DNA of 18,883 nt, from positions 1 to 18,883 of the forward strand of contig JARRRL010000078.1 of assembly GCA_037380725.1 (NCBI GenBank). Reading direction: 5' to 3'. This document shows positions 5,627 to 15,200 of this stretch, piece by piece; position 1 is the first letter of the stretch; each line of letters starts with the position of its first letter. Below the pieces are notes generated by a model that was not told the origin of the DNA, did not search any database, and was given only the letters and a program-made list of their open reading frames with translations. Position numbers and translations under genes: made by a program. This DNA is from JARRRL01 sp037380725. GTDB taxonomy: Bacteria; Pseudomonadota; Gammaproteobacteria; Pseudomonadales; JANQJO01.

Positions 5627-7222
5627 ATGTTGAATCAAGCCACGTCAGAAGAAATCATTATTAATTGCGCCCCGATCGAGACGCGCGCGGCGGTGTTGGA
5701 TAATGGAGTTATCCAGGAGCTGTATATTGAACGCGAACACCATCGCGGGCGCGTAGGTGGTATATTTCGCGGTAAAGTCGTTCGGGTGCTGCCCGGCATG
5801 CAGGCCGCTTTTGTGGACATTGGTTTTGAACGCGCGGCTTTTATTCACGCGAAAGACATCTATCACCCGCCTGAACGCGATGCAGAACCTGAACAGAATG
5901 CAGAATCTGAATGCGATGTGATAAAGGGCGCTTTGGGTGATGTGAGCGAATGTAAATCGCCCAGTGGCCATTCGAATGCCGAATCCCCTCCTTTGCGCGA
6001 GAACGTTATCCCGGATATTCGAGAACTGGTAACGGAAGGCCAAAGTTTGGTTGTGCAGGTGGCCAAGGATCAAATTGGCACCAAAGGTGCGCGACTCACC
6101 ACCCACTTGTCGATTCCTTCTCGATACCTGGTGCTCATGCCCTTGGCCAGCCACGTGGGGGTTTCTCTGCGTATTGATGATGACGAGGAACGATTGCGAC
6201 TGAAAGAGATTATTGAAACGCGCCGCGCCGAATCGACGGGCGAATTGCCAGGCATTATTGTTCGCACGGCGGCAGAGGGCGCTTCGGCGGAAGCCTTGCG
6301 CCGGGATTTCGATTTTCTACTCAAATTGTGGGCGGACATTAAACCCAAAATGAAGACTGTGCCGCCGGGTCAGGCTATTTTGGAAGATTTACCCTTGTAT
6401 TTACGCATTTTACGGGATTTACTGCGCCCGCAGGTTGAGCGCGTGCGCGTGGACAGTCGTCGCATTTACGAGAAATTATGCGCGTTTTCGCGTCAGTTTT
6501 TACCCGAATTTGAATCGCGCGTGGCGTATTACTCGGGCGATCGTCCCTTGTTTGATTTGTATAACGCCGAAGAAGAAATCAATCGGGCTTTGCAGCGTGA
6601 AGTGCAGCTGAAATCGGGTGGTTATGTGGTGTTTGATCAGACGGAAGCCATGACTACGATCGATGTAAACACCGGCGCTTTTGTTGGCAGCCGTAACTTG
6701 GAAGAGACCATTTTTAAAACCAATTTGGAAGCGGCGCAGGCCATTGCCCGCCAGCTTCGCTTGCGCAATTTGGGTGGCATCATCATCATTGACTTCATTG
6801 ACATGATGGACCCCGAACACAGCCGACAAGTGATCCGCACCTTTGAGAAGTCCCTCGAAAAAGACCACGTTAAAACGAAAATCACCAACTTGTCCGAACT
6901 GGGCTTATTGGAAATGACGCGTAAACGGACGCGTGAGAGCTTGGAGCGGATTTTGTGTCGGAACTGTCCCATGTGCAGCGGTCGCGGCGCTTTAAAAACC
7001 CCTGAAACCATTTGTTTTGAAATTTATCGAGAATTGATTCGTGAATCACGACAGTACAACACGGACGAGTACTTGGTCATCGCTTCGCAAGAAGTGGTGG
7101 ATCGTCTCTTGGATGAGGAGTCGTCGAATGTGGCCGATTTAGCCGAACACGTGGGCGCCACCATCCGCTTTCAAGTTGAGACTTTGTATCATCCTGAACA
7201 GTTTGACGTAGTACCCACCTAG
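5627..7222 (+). CDS. rng: Ribonuclease G
   Basis: RNase G is the RNase E-related 5'-end-sensitive endoribonuclease that matures the 16S rRNA 5' end and degrades some mRNAs. In this 531-residue protein, 39-160 is the S1 domain. D346 (in TTIDVNTG) and D389 (in IIIIDF) are the metal-binding catalytic aspartates, both shifted by 43 relative to RNase E D303 and D346. CPMCSGRG (447-454) is the Zn-link cysteine pair. No RNase E-type C-terminal scaffold is present, so this is RNase G and not RNase E. The 43-residue shift is explained by an acidic, low-complexity insertion in the S1 domain (about 84-125) that contains an 18-bp repeat. E. coli Rng has 489 residues. GAGG at 5612-5615 supports the ATG at 5627. 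yhdP starts 6 bases after the stop. Confidence 0.95.
   Translation: MLNQATSEEIIINCAPIETRAAVLDNGVIQELYIEREHHRGRVGGIFRGKVVRVLPGMQAAFVDIGFERAAFIHAKDIYHPPERDAEPEQNAESECDVIKGALGDVSECKSPSGHSNAESPPLRENVIPDIRELVTEGQSLVVQVAKDQIGTKGARLTTHLSIPSRYLVLMPLASHVGVSLRIDDDEERLRLKEIIETRRAESTGELPGIIVRTAAEGASAEALRRDFDFLLKLWADIKPKMKTVPPGQAILEDLPLYLRILRDLLRPQVERVRVDSRRIYEKLCAFSRQFLPEFESRVAYYSGDRPLFDLYNAEEEINRALQREVQLKSGGYVVFDQTEAMTTIDVNTGAFVGSRNLEETIFKTNLEAAQAIARQLRLRNLGGIIIIDFIDMMDPEHSRQVIRTFEKSLEKDHVKTKITNLSELGLLEMTRKRTRESLERILCRNCPMCSGRGALKTPETICFEIYRELIRESRQYNTDEYLVIASQEVVDRLLDEESSNVADLAEHVGATIRFQVETLYHPEQFDVVPT
5879..5914 (+). repeat. Imperfect 18-bp tandem repeat within rng
   Basis: Units at 5879-5896 and 5897-5914 share 13 of 18 bases and encode DAEPEQ and NAESEC. 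They sit in the extra segment of the RNase G S1 domain and suggest that the insertion grew by in-frame duplication. Confidence 0.5.
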
Positions 7223-7228
7223 AGGAAA

Positions 7229-10200
7229 ATGGCGGTGAGCAAATCGGGTGCAGCGCTCAAAGTCGTCAATGCCTTGTGGTTGTTGTTGATTGTGCTGTTG
7301 ATAATCGTTGCGCTCTATGTGTCAATCGGTCGCTATGTGCTGACTCTGGCCAATGATCACCCCGAGCGTTTGGAAAAACTCATGGCGCAGGCCCTGGGCC
7401 AAGCGGTTTCAATCGGTAAGGTTGAGGGACACTGGCATTTTTTATCGCCTTCTTTGTCGGTTCGAGATGTGGTCATTGGTCGGGCAGCGCCCCCCTCGAC
7501 CGCGCTGGCGACTGAGGGGGACGAAGGGCGTTTGGCGATCGGTTTTTTTCATCTGGGTTTGGATGTGTTTCGTACGCTGTCGGCCTTGGAGTTTCGCCTC
7601 AGTTTATTACACGTCCGTGACCTGTCGGTAAACGTTGAAATGGATGCGGGGCGTATCCGTCGAATCGATGGGTTGCGTCCTTTTGTGTCAACGATTGTGC
7701 CAACGAGCGCCGCTGAGTCTAGGTCAAAGACGCCCGAGAATACGGTGGCGAATTTGATGCCGCGTATGCTGCAAAATATCTTATCGGATAAAGGTATTAT
7801 TTTCCAAAATGTGGATCTCACCGTGTCCTCGGATGACGCGGTGCAACGGTTTCATGTCGGACAATTAGCCCTACTTAAGTGGGATGGGCGTTATCACATA
7901 CAAGGTGATGTGGCGTCGAGGGAGGATCCTTCCGCCGTGTTGTCTTTCAGCAGTGAATTGCAGGGTGAAATACTGCATCCCTTGAGTTGGCAAGGTCAAT
8001 TTCAAGTGTCCTTGGATCGCGTGCCGGTATCGCCGTGGTTATGGCAGCGGGTACAGCAGGGGCTAGAACAGGGCTTGCCGCGCGACAATGCGCCGCAGTC
8101 CACTTGGCAATCGATTTTATCTGGTCAATTAAAACAACTGGAAATCAGCGCATCGTTACAGGGCGATCTGGAAGAGGCCAGCGTAAGCGCCTTGCACGGC
8201 ACCTTGGCGTTACACGATCTGGATTACCGGTTTTCGGCTTCGGATTCCAATACGGCATCGATGACGAACGAGAGCGACGTGTCGCCTGGCGTAGCTTTGG
8301 CCTTGTTGTCGACCCGTTTTTCGTGGTCTGGGACTTGGTCCAAGCAGTGGCGTTTGCGTTTGGAAGACAGCACCATTCGGGGATCGGAAACCACGGTGAA
8401 CTGGGGGCCAGTGTTCGCTTCGCGGGAGGCTCCGAATGAGGATCACGCTGCTGCGCTTCGGGTACAAGGTCAAGATGTGGCGATAAAACCGAGTGTAGCG
8501 GTTTTACTGGAAAGTGGTGTTCTAGAGCCTGGTGCTCTTGAGTCCGTCTTGTTGGAAAAGGGCTTGTTGGAAAAAATACGACCACAGATGTTGTCGCACA
8601 CCCAGCCAGAAGGGTGGTTGAAGCGATTTGAGTTCGTACGTCACATTGATGCCTCCGTTTCAGAAGCCTCCGTTCCAGAAAACAGCGTTTCAGAAGCCAG
8701 CGTTTCAGAAGCCAATGTTTTAGATAGGCCCACAGCAATAGCTAATAAACCAAAAAAGGCTAATAAATCTAAAAAAGCGCGCTGGGAGGCGGCGCTTGAG
8801 CTGGAAGACGTGGGATGGTCTGCGGTGGAAGCCAGCCCGGGCTTGCGAGGTCTGAACGCGACACTGATTTTCGATCAATCGGGTGGGGTGGCGCAGGTGC
8901 GGGTGGAAAACGGTGAAATTGACTTACAACCGAGTTTTCGTGCACGTACGCCGATTGATGTTTTTTCCATGCCCGTACGCTGGTTTAAACGTGATGAGGG
9001 TGTGCGGGTGGAGTCGGGTATTGCCTTGGTGCGCAATGTGGATACCCGAGGCGCTGGGCTGTTTGCGCTGGATATACCCCGTGCGCGCTCGGGCGATCAT
9101 GCGGATTCGTCTAAACCCATATTGTCCTTGGTGGCGACACTATCGGATGGTCGAGGAGAATCGGTTCATGGGTATTTACCCACCGCCCATATGCCTCCGG
9201 TATTGGTGAAGTGGCTCGATAACAGTTTAGTGAACGGGCATCTCGACAATGGGCATTTTTTGTATGAAGGCCCCCTTGCGCGTGTGCCATATGGTCAGAA
9301 AACCTTTCAAATGCGGTTTGAGGCTTCGGATGTGACGGTAGACTATTTTCCACCGTGGCCGAAGGTGACCGATGCGGCGGTTGATGCGTTTGTGGGAATT
9401 CGTGAAGGCGAATTTACCGTGAAATCGGGGCGGATTTATGATGCGGAACTTGACGAAGCGTCGATTGTGTTACCGTATTTTGAACGCAAAACCGCGCCGC
9501 ATTTACGGATAAATGCTGCTGCTACGGGGAGCGTGCGTGATGGCGTTCGGGTGTTGCAACAGTCGCCTTTGCGAGAACCGGTGGCCGGTTTTATTGATGA
9601 GGTGGCGGGTACGGGCAAGCTGAAGGTAGCGCTTCAATTAACCATTCCCTTGGCGAAAGGTCGTGGCCACCACGCCCGCGGTCAGACGATTCCTGAGGAT
9701 GTTGATGCGCCTGAGGATGTTAAAGCGGCTGAAAGGCGTGAAAAAATGGAAGTGGCTGCACAAATTCAGCTTGAGAAGGCGGACGTGTCCGTGCGTCCTT
9801 GGGGTTTGCAGGCCAATTCGGTATCCGGAGAAGTGCATTTTGAATCGAACAAAGGCTTAAGCAGCTCGACACTGACGGGCGAGCTTTTCGATCGACCAGT
9901 GACAGCGGCGATTACGACCACTTGGCGTTCATCAGGTGAGGCATCGAACGATGTCAGGCCGGTGACCGCTGTGCAACTCAAAGGGCGGATGACAAGTGAA
10001 GCTTTGCAAAAGTGGCAGCGCTTGCCCATTTTGTCGTTTTTGTCTGGTGAAACCGATTATGAGGCGACGATTACGCTGTATCCCAAATCCAGTAAGCAGG
10101 CGCCGGAACTGCTTGTGAGCTCGGCATTGGTAGGGATGGTGGTTGATTTACCCGAACCGGCAGGCAAGCCAGCGGAAGCGATGCGTGATTTTCGTTTTCG

Positions 10201-11761
10201 GTGGGGGTTTTCCACGCCGCATTATATAGACGTGTTATCTAAAGACGCGTTTTCCTTGGGGATGCGTATTCAGGACTCGGGTTTGGATGCTGTTTCAATT
10301 CATTTGGGCAGTGATCGTTTTAGACCGGCGCGTGAAGCAGGGGTGATGATCGAAGGGGTGGCGCCGACATTGCGTTTGACGCCGTGGTTGGATTTCATAT
10401 CACGTTATCAAGAACGGGCAGAAGGGGAATACGCGAATGAGACTGAAATATCAGCGACGTCTGCGGAAACGCCCGTTACCAGTCACGGTGCTGAGCCGAA
10501 ATCATTTGATTGGTTACAGCAATTGCGTTGGGTGGACGTGCGAACAGCGGATGTGGGTTTCGACAAACCCGCCTTAACTCAAGCCACCTTGCAGTTGGCG
10601 CGCATTACGGATACGTGGCGCGTCGTGGTGCACAGTGCTGAATTGTCTGGTTTGGTCACGGTGCCGCTGGTTTATCTTGAGCCGGATGCGCTAAAACGAT
10701 TTTCCTTGGGGCGCACGTCGGAAGGGGTGCGTCAGCGACTGAATCAACAGCCTTTGACGGTGGATATTGGTTATGTCGTACTGCCGGAAACTCAAAGCAC
10801 AGAAGTGTCTGCCGAGGTGTCTGAGGGATCGGCGATCATCAGACCGGATATGTTGGATGGTCCACCAAGTGTGGGCGCCATCCCGGAACAGTCTGATCTG
10901 CCTTTGGCGGATGGGTATCGGCGTTTGCCGCCGGTGAATGCGACGATTCGTCGGGTGCTGCGTGGTGAGCATTCGCGGGGTGAGTGGTCTTTTCAGACGC
11001 GTTTGACGCCCTTGGGCTTAAATTTTCAAAATATTTCGGGCACGATGAAAGGCCTTACTTTTGAAGGGCAAGGCGCTTGGGAGGCTCAAGTCGGCGGGCC
11101 AAAAACGTGGATAAAAGGGCAGGCGACGAGTCGGCAATTAGCCGATGCACTGGACAATCTGGGTTACCCGCCTGCCATTGAAAGCGAAGACGCACGCTTG
11201 GAGGTGGACCTGTCTTGGCCGAATCGACCTTGGGATTACGATGTGCTGCAAGCGGAAGGGAAATTAGCCACAAGCATCAATTCGGGCACTTTATTGAACA
11301 TTAATTCCACCGCGTCGACGGTGCGCGTGATTGGATTATTAAATTTTGAAATGTTGACACGACGCATGCAGCTGGATTTTTCAGATGTGCTCAACAAAGG
11401 CATGCAGTTTAATGTGTTGAGCGGGAAATTTGACTTAGGGGATGGTTTGCTGGTCACGGATGATTTGAAATTGCGAGGCGCTTCCGCGCAATTTGATATA
11501 GCGGGTCGCATTAATTTGCGTGCGCACACGATTGATCAAGCGATGCGTGTCACCTTGCCGGTGACCCGTAATTTGGTCTTGCCGGCGGCGGCGACGGGGG
11601 GCTTGCCGGCGGCAGCCACGGCCTATGTGATTGAGAAAGCTTTGGGTTCTCAACTCGATAAACTGACCACCATGCGGTTTCACGTGACGGGTGATTGGGA
11701 CGATCCGCAAATTACCACCGGCAAACGTCGATCGTCTTCATCGCAACGGGCGAATCGATAG
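7229..11761 (+). CDS. yhdP: YhdP, AsmA-like envelope lipid transport protein
   Basis: YhdP, with TamB and YdbH, moves phospholipids between inner and outer membrane. It is anchored in the inner membrane and spans the periplasm as a long beta-groove. This 1510-residue protein has an N-terminal membrane anchor (about 12-36), then a long beta-rich periplasmic body, and an AsmA-like C-terminal block (about 1365-1490, with LLNFEMLTRRM, DFSDV, DDLKLRG, LPVTRNLVLP and DWDDP). E. coli YhdP has 1266 residues. Much of the excess is low-complexity insertions: 430-515 (leucine/glutamate repeats, SVSEA pentapeptides, NKxKKA lysine repeats) and about 820-840 (PEDV repeats). It starts 6 bases after rng. AGAGG lies only 3-4 bases before the ATG at 7229, so the in-frame GTG at 7235 is an alternative start. 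tldD, a frequent downstream neighbour, is absent; the giant gene follows after 496 bases. Confidence 0.9.
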   Translation: MAVSKSGAALKVVNALWLLLIVLLIIVALYVSIGRYVLTLANDHPERLEKLMAQALGQAVSIGKVEGHWHFLSPSLSVRDVVIGRAAPPSTALATEGDEGRLAIGFFHLGLDVFRTLSALEFRLSLLHVRDLSVNVEMDAGRIRRIDGLRPFVSTIVPTSAAESRSKTPENTVANLMPRMLQNILSDKGIIFQNVDLTVSSDDAVQRFHVGQLALLKWDGRYHIQGDVASREDPSAVLSFSSELQGEILHPLSWQGQFQVSLDRVPVSPWLWQRVQQGLEQGLPRDNAPQSTWQSILSGQLKQLEISASLQGDLEEASVSALHGTLALHDLDYRFSASDSNTASMTNESDVSPGVALALLSTRFSWSGTWSKQWRLRLEDSTIRGSETTVNWGPVFASREAPNEDHAAALRVQGQDVAIKPSVAVLLESGVLEPGALESVLLEKGLLEKIRPQMLSHTQPEGWLKRFEFVRHIDASVSEASVPENSVSEASVSEANVLDRPTAIANKPKKANKSKKARWEAALELEDVGWSAVEASPGLRGLNATLIFDQSGGVAQVRVENGEIDLQPSFRARTPIDVFSMPVRWFKRDEGVRVESGIALVRNVDTRGAGLFALDIPRARSGDHADSSKPILSLVATLSDGRGESVHGYLPTAHMPPVLVKWLDNSLVNGHLDNGHFLYEGPLARVPYGQKTFQMRFEASDVTVDYFPPWPKVTDAAVDAFVGIREGEFTVKSGRIYDAELDEASIVLPYFERKTAPHLRINAAATGSVRDGVRVLQQSPLREPVAGFIDEVAGTGKLKVALQLTIPLAKGRGHHARGQTIPEDVDAPEDVKAAERREKMEVAAQIQLEKADVSVRPWGLQANSVSGEVHFESNKGLSSSTLTGELFDRPVTAAITTTWRSSGEASNDVRPVTAVQLKGRMTSEALQKWQRLPILSFLSGETDYEATITLYPKSSKQAPELLVSSALVGMVVDLPEPAGKPAEAMRDFRFRWGFSTPHYIDVLSKDAFSLGMRIQDSGLDAVSIHLGSDRFRPAREAGVMIEGVAPTLRLTPWLDFISRYQERAEGEYANETEISATSAETPVTSHGAEPKSFDWLQQLRWVDVRTADVGFDKPALTQATLQLARITDTWRVVVHSAELSGLVTVPLVYLEPDALKRFSLGRTSEGVRQRLNQQPLTVDIGYVVLPETQSTEVSAEVSEGSAIIRPDMLDGPPSVGAIPEQSDLPLADGYRRLPPVNATIRRVLRGEHSRGEWSFQTRLTPLGLNFQNISGTMKGLTFEGQGAWEAQVGGPKTWIKGQATSRQLADALDNLGYPPAIESEDARLEVDLSWPNRPWDYDVLQAEGKLATSINSGTLLNINSTASTVRVIGLLNFEMLTRRMQLDFSDVLNKGMQFNVLSGKFDLGDGLLVTDDLKLRGASAQFDIAGRINLRAHTIDQAMRVTLPVTRNLVLPAAATGGLPAAATAYVIEKALGSQLDKLTTMRFHVTGDWDDPQITTGKRRSSSSQRANR
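8651..8710 (+). repeat. 15-bp tandem repeat within yhdP, four copies
   Basis: Units at 8651-8665, 8666-8680, 8681-8695 and 8696-8710 (GCCTCCGTTTCAGAA type, one to four differences) encode the pentapeptide series ASVSE, ASVPE, NSVSE, ASVSE (residues 475-494). A decayed fifth unit follows. The period is five codons, as in the repeat at the left edge of the window. Confidence 0.8.
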
Positions 11762-12257
11762 CTTTGTTGTGAATGATGGGTGTGAATGATGGGTGTGAAT
11801 CAATTTGTGAATCAATGTATGGCATCGGATTGTACTTTGCCCAACAGTAGTGCGTCCCCGCATTGAGATCAAGCGTGTTGTGTAAATTTCTGAAATATAA
11901 CGTTTTAGTTTATATCCCTTCGGTATCCTTGACCTCCTTTTGCCGCGAAGAGCAACGAAATGTGCTCAGTTTGTAGCATATTTGCCTCTTGCTCGTAACC
12001 GGACTTTACCAATTGAAAACGTCTTCGTTAGACTGCTTTCACGTCGCTTGTTTCAGAAGTTGTTTCAGATTTAGATCGATGCAGTATCGTGTTGGATTTA
12101 TAACACACTCATGCCAGAACAAAAATAATTTTTAATGGTTGTATCAACTGGATAGTTGGGATTGTGTTTGGCGTGTTTTTCCAGTCCGTCTTGTTTTATT
12201 TGAACTTTAATTGCATTGAAAACGATGAAAAATAATACAATATAATAAGGATAAAAC
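11762..12257 (+). other. Intergenic region upstream of the giant gene
   Basis: These 496 bases hold no gene I can support. They open with a 13-bp tandem duplication (separate entry). TTGTTTCAGA occurs twice 12 bases apart (12048-12057 and 12060-12069). The last 80 bases are strongly AT-rich. TATAAT at 12241-12246 is a perfect -10 hexamer but sits too near the start to allow a normal leader; TACAAT at 12236-12241 after TTGCAT at 12211-12216 is an alternative with a 19-base spacer. AAGGA at 12247-12251 is the ribosome binding site for the ATG at 12258. The length and AT-richness suggest a regulated promoter of its own; no known operator is visible. Confidence 0.4.
11768..11793. repeat. 13-bp perfect tandem duplication after yhdP
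   Basis: TGTGAATGATGGG occurs at 11768-11780 and 11781-11793, followed by two degenerate copies beginning TGTGAATCAA (11794) and GTGAATCAA (about 11807). It starts 7 bases after the yhdP stop. Confidence 0.8.
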
Positions 12258-15200
12258 ATGAACACCATAGTAAATGGTAATGGAAATCAAGCAAAGTCGG
12301 TCATAGTTGCAGTCCACGATGGCGGGAAATCTATTGGGAAACCTAAAGATAAATTGAATTCGATGAATGTGGCTAGAGGTGATTTTAAACCTTCTGGTTG
12401 CGGTCAAGGGATGACAGGCCCAAATACCACAAGTACACTGGATCCTTTTCGTGAGGCGTACGGTGGGACCGTTAAGAATACCATTGAACAAGTGGCCGCC
12501 GGTCACGTTAAACAGGAGGATCTTCCTGATTTCCTGTCTCTGGAGTATGTGGCGGAGTGGTTGAACAGTGAAAATGAAAACATAAAATGGGCTGAAAAAA
12601 ACGGCATACTCATTCCGCCAGAGTTAAAAAATGCAGTGACGCTGTGGAGCCACAACTACGCGAAGGCTATTTCGACGGAGTTTCAGGCGTATCATTTTGA
12701 GGACAGAGGACGGAAATACCATAGCCAAGATGGTGAAAAACCGGCCATTGAAATTGCACATGGTCAAGCGCTGCCACCGTNNNNNNNNNNNNNNNNNNNN
12801 GGTTGAGAAAAACCTGTTTGCACAGTTTCATAAAGGCGACGCCTTTACTCGACGGGTCGTTCAGGCGACGTATGTCTCGGATTTTGTGAAACAGTATGTG
12901 CAACACCGAGCGCTGATGTTGGGAAAGAAGTTGTTAGAAGAGGGGAAGGACAGTGAATTGGAAGACATGTTGAAAGTCTGGGGGATGGAGAATGGGTCTG
13001 ATAGGAATGAACTCAACGAAACACTGAAGCCGTATATAGAGAATTATATTAAAACAAATAAATCTGGATGTGAGCTTGATTTTAAACCGCTCGTACTGGA
13101 TCAGAGATTGACCAAAAGAATTCCGGCGTTAAACGAAATCTGTCGATTTGCCCTTACGTATTGCGCGGGTGTAAAGCGTTGGAAGGATAAAACTGGTAAG
13201 AAATTCGATAAAGATGATAAAAATGATAAGTATACTGTTTTTGATCTGTCTTCTGGAGGCGTCAAAGACGTTGAAAAAGACGAAAAAGTAAAACGGGAAG
13301 CTGAGCTCGATATGAATTGGGCTGTGCAGTGTTGGCAGGATGAAAAATTGAAAGAAAAAATAGCCGCGAAAATCAAAGAAGCGGCGCATGATAAAGAGGC
13401 GATTTTACGGCTCAAAGGTGAGTTGTATAATTCGGCGCTCTACGGCTTGAATCCACATGATCCGTCTCGACATGCACTTAACCGCGTTTTGTTGCGTTTG
13501 ATCGGAGAACACCTCAACAATCCGGAACAGAGCGCTCCGGCAAGAATACTGTTAGGACCGTGTGGCGCACCGCAAGTATTGTGGAATATTTTGAATGGTC
13601 CACTGAGTGCTAATCGACATGTCAATGGACTGACCAGTTTGTATGACCCCCATTGTGGGGATTTTCATGAGATCCAAGGCTTGCAAGGGGATGCACACGA
13701 CAGAACCTATATGAAAGTGAAAAAGGGAACGCGACTCTACGAAAGTTATGAACGTTTAGCCGATGCGGGCTTGTTGCAGGAAAAAGATGCGGACGGTCAC
13801 GTCAAAGAAAAAATGCGTTACGATGAGGATGGCAATATCATTGTTCCGGTGGATTGTGTCCACAGTCAATTCATGCTGAATTGTGACGGCGCTGAAAGAG
13901 AGGTGAGTCGGAACCTAGTACGCGCGTTGGGTTATGAAAATGTGGAGGATGCTGAAGCAAAAATATCGGGTGTGTCTTGTGGTAAAGATGGTGCGGATGT
14001 ACCCTATGATAAGATGAAAAAGCGTATTTTTGGCGAAGCAAATGGCACCTTACCCATGACCTTTGCCGTGGGATCAGAGAAGAAAACGCAAGAATTAATC
14101 ACCGAAGGTTTGGAGTTTACCGCCACGCCAAAAGGATCAAATGATAAAAAATTAATCGGATTGTTCACGCAAAATCACGACGACGCCTTTCACTGTGATA
14201 GTGATGATGCCGTAGGCGACGAGATGATGCCTTTCCCTGGAGCAGAAAAAACTCCGACTTTAAACAATAAAGTTAAACCTGGAAACCGAAATCATTTGTA
14301 TCACGAAGTGCTCAGGGAGGTGAACGGCGTAAAGAAAAGAAGTCGAGAGCAGATTATCGATGACATTCATGCGTTTATTGTGTCGAAGTCAGGGCCTCAG
14401 GGCGCTCAAATATCTACCCTAAAGAGATTGACAACTTTTTTAGGTTTACACAAATTTGATATCAAATCAATCAATGGATCCTCCAGTTTTAAAGGCGATG
14501 CGTTAGGCTGGATTTTGAGTGACCATAAAGCTGAAACGATTGCTGATTTGAAAAAAGACACCAGCTACGATGAAGAAAAATTAGTCAAATTGGAGCGCGA
14601 CATCAAAAAAATGTTCCGTCTTTTTGAGCAGTATAAACATGATTTGGGTGGAGATTTAAATAATCAGAATTCAAAAAATATGTTGAAAGAAATTTTGAGT
14701 AAACCGGAGGGGGAAGATCGCACGAAATGTGTGAATAAATTTCGAGCTGAGAAGAATGAAATAAGTAAACAATCAATGATTAAAAAGTTGTGTGATTTTC
14801 ACAAAAATTATACAACTGCGAAAAATACGAGTGATGCGGGTGATACAGGTAAATTGAATAAAATCATAAAAAAATTGAATGATTTGCTGGAGATATTTGA
14901 ATCCGATGCCTGGGCCGTCGCGGCGCTTAAATCACTTAAATCGCTGGTGGCTCAGGAAGGACAGCTTGGTTCGGTTCAGGAAGGACAGCTTGGTTCGGTT
15001 CAGGAAGAAAAGCTTGATTCGGTTATTGAGACCTTGGCGAAGGAGCACACTCTGGATGTGTCTAAAATGGAAAGCACCCTGAACAATCTAGCACCGTATT
15101 TTGTATCGAATAATAAGTTGATTGTATCGAATAATAACTTGAACGATGTTCAAAGTGCGTCAGCCCCAGCGAAGCGTATTGACGCTGACGCCCCAGTACA

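Noticed and set aside
12697..12800. Start of the long frame at 12697 before the N run
   Set aside because: The first 28 codons are out of frame with the real N-terminal part of the gene (12258-12779); the join comes from the placeholder length of the gap.
15157..15191. 8-bp inverted repeat GCGTCAGC/GCTGACGC inside the giant gene
   Set aside because: It is in coding sequence and falls within a near-repeated Ala-Asp/Pro segment; length is within chance for a gene of this size.
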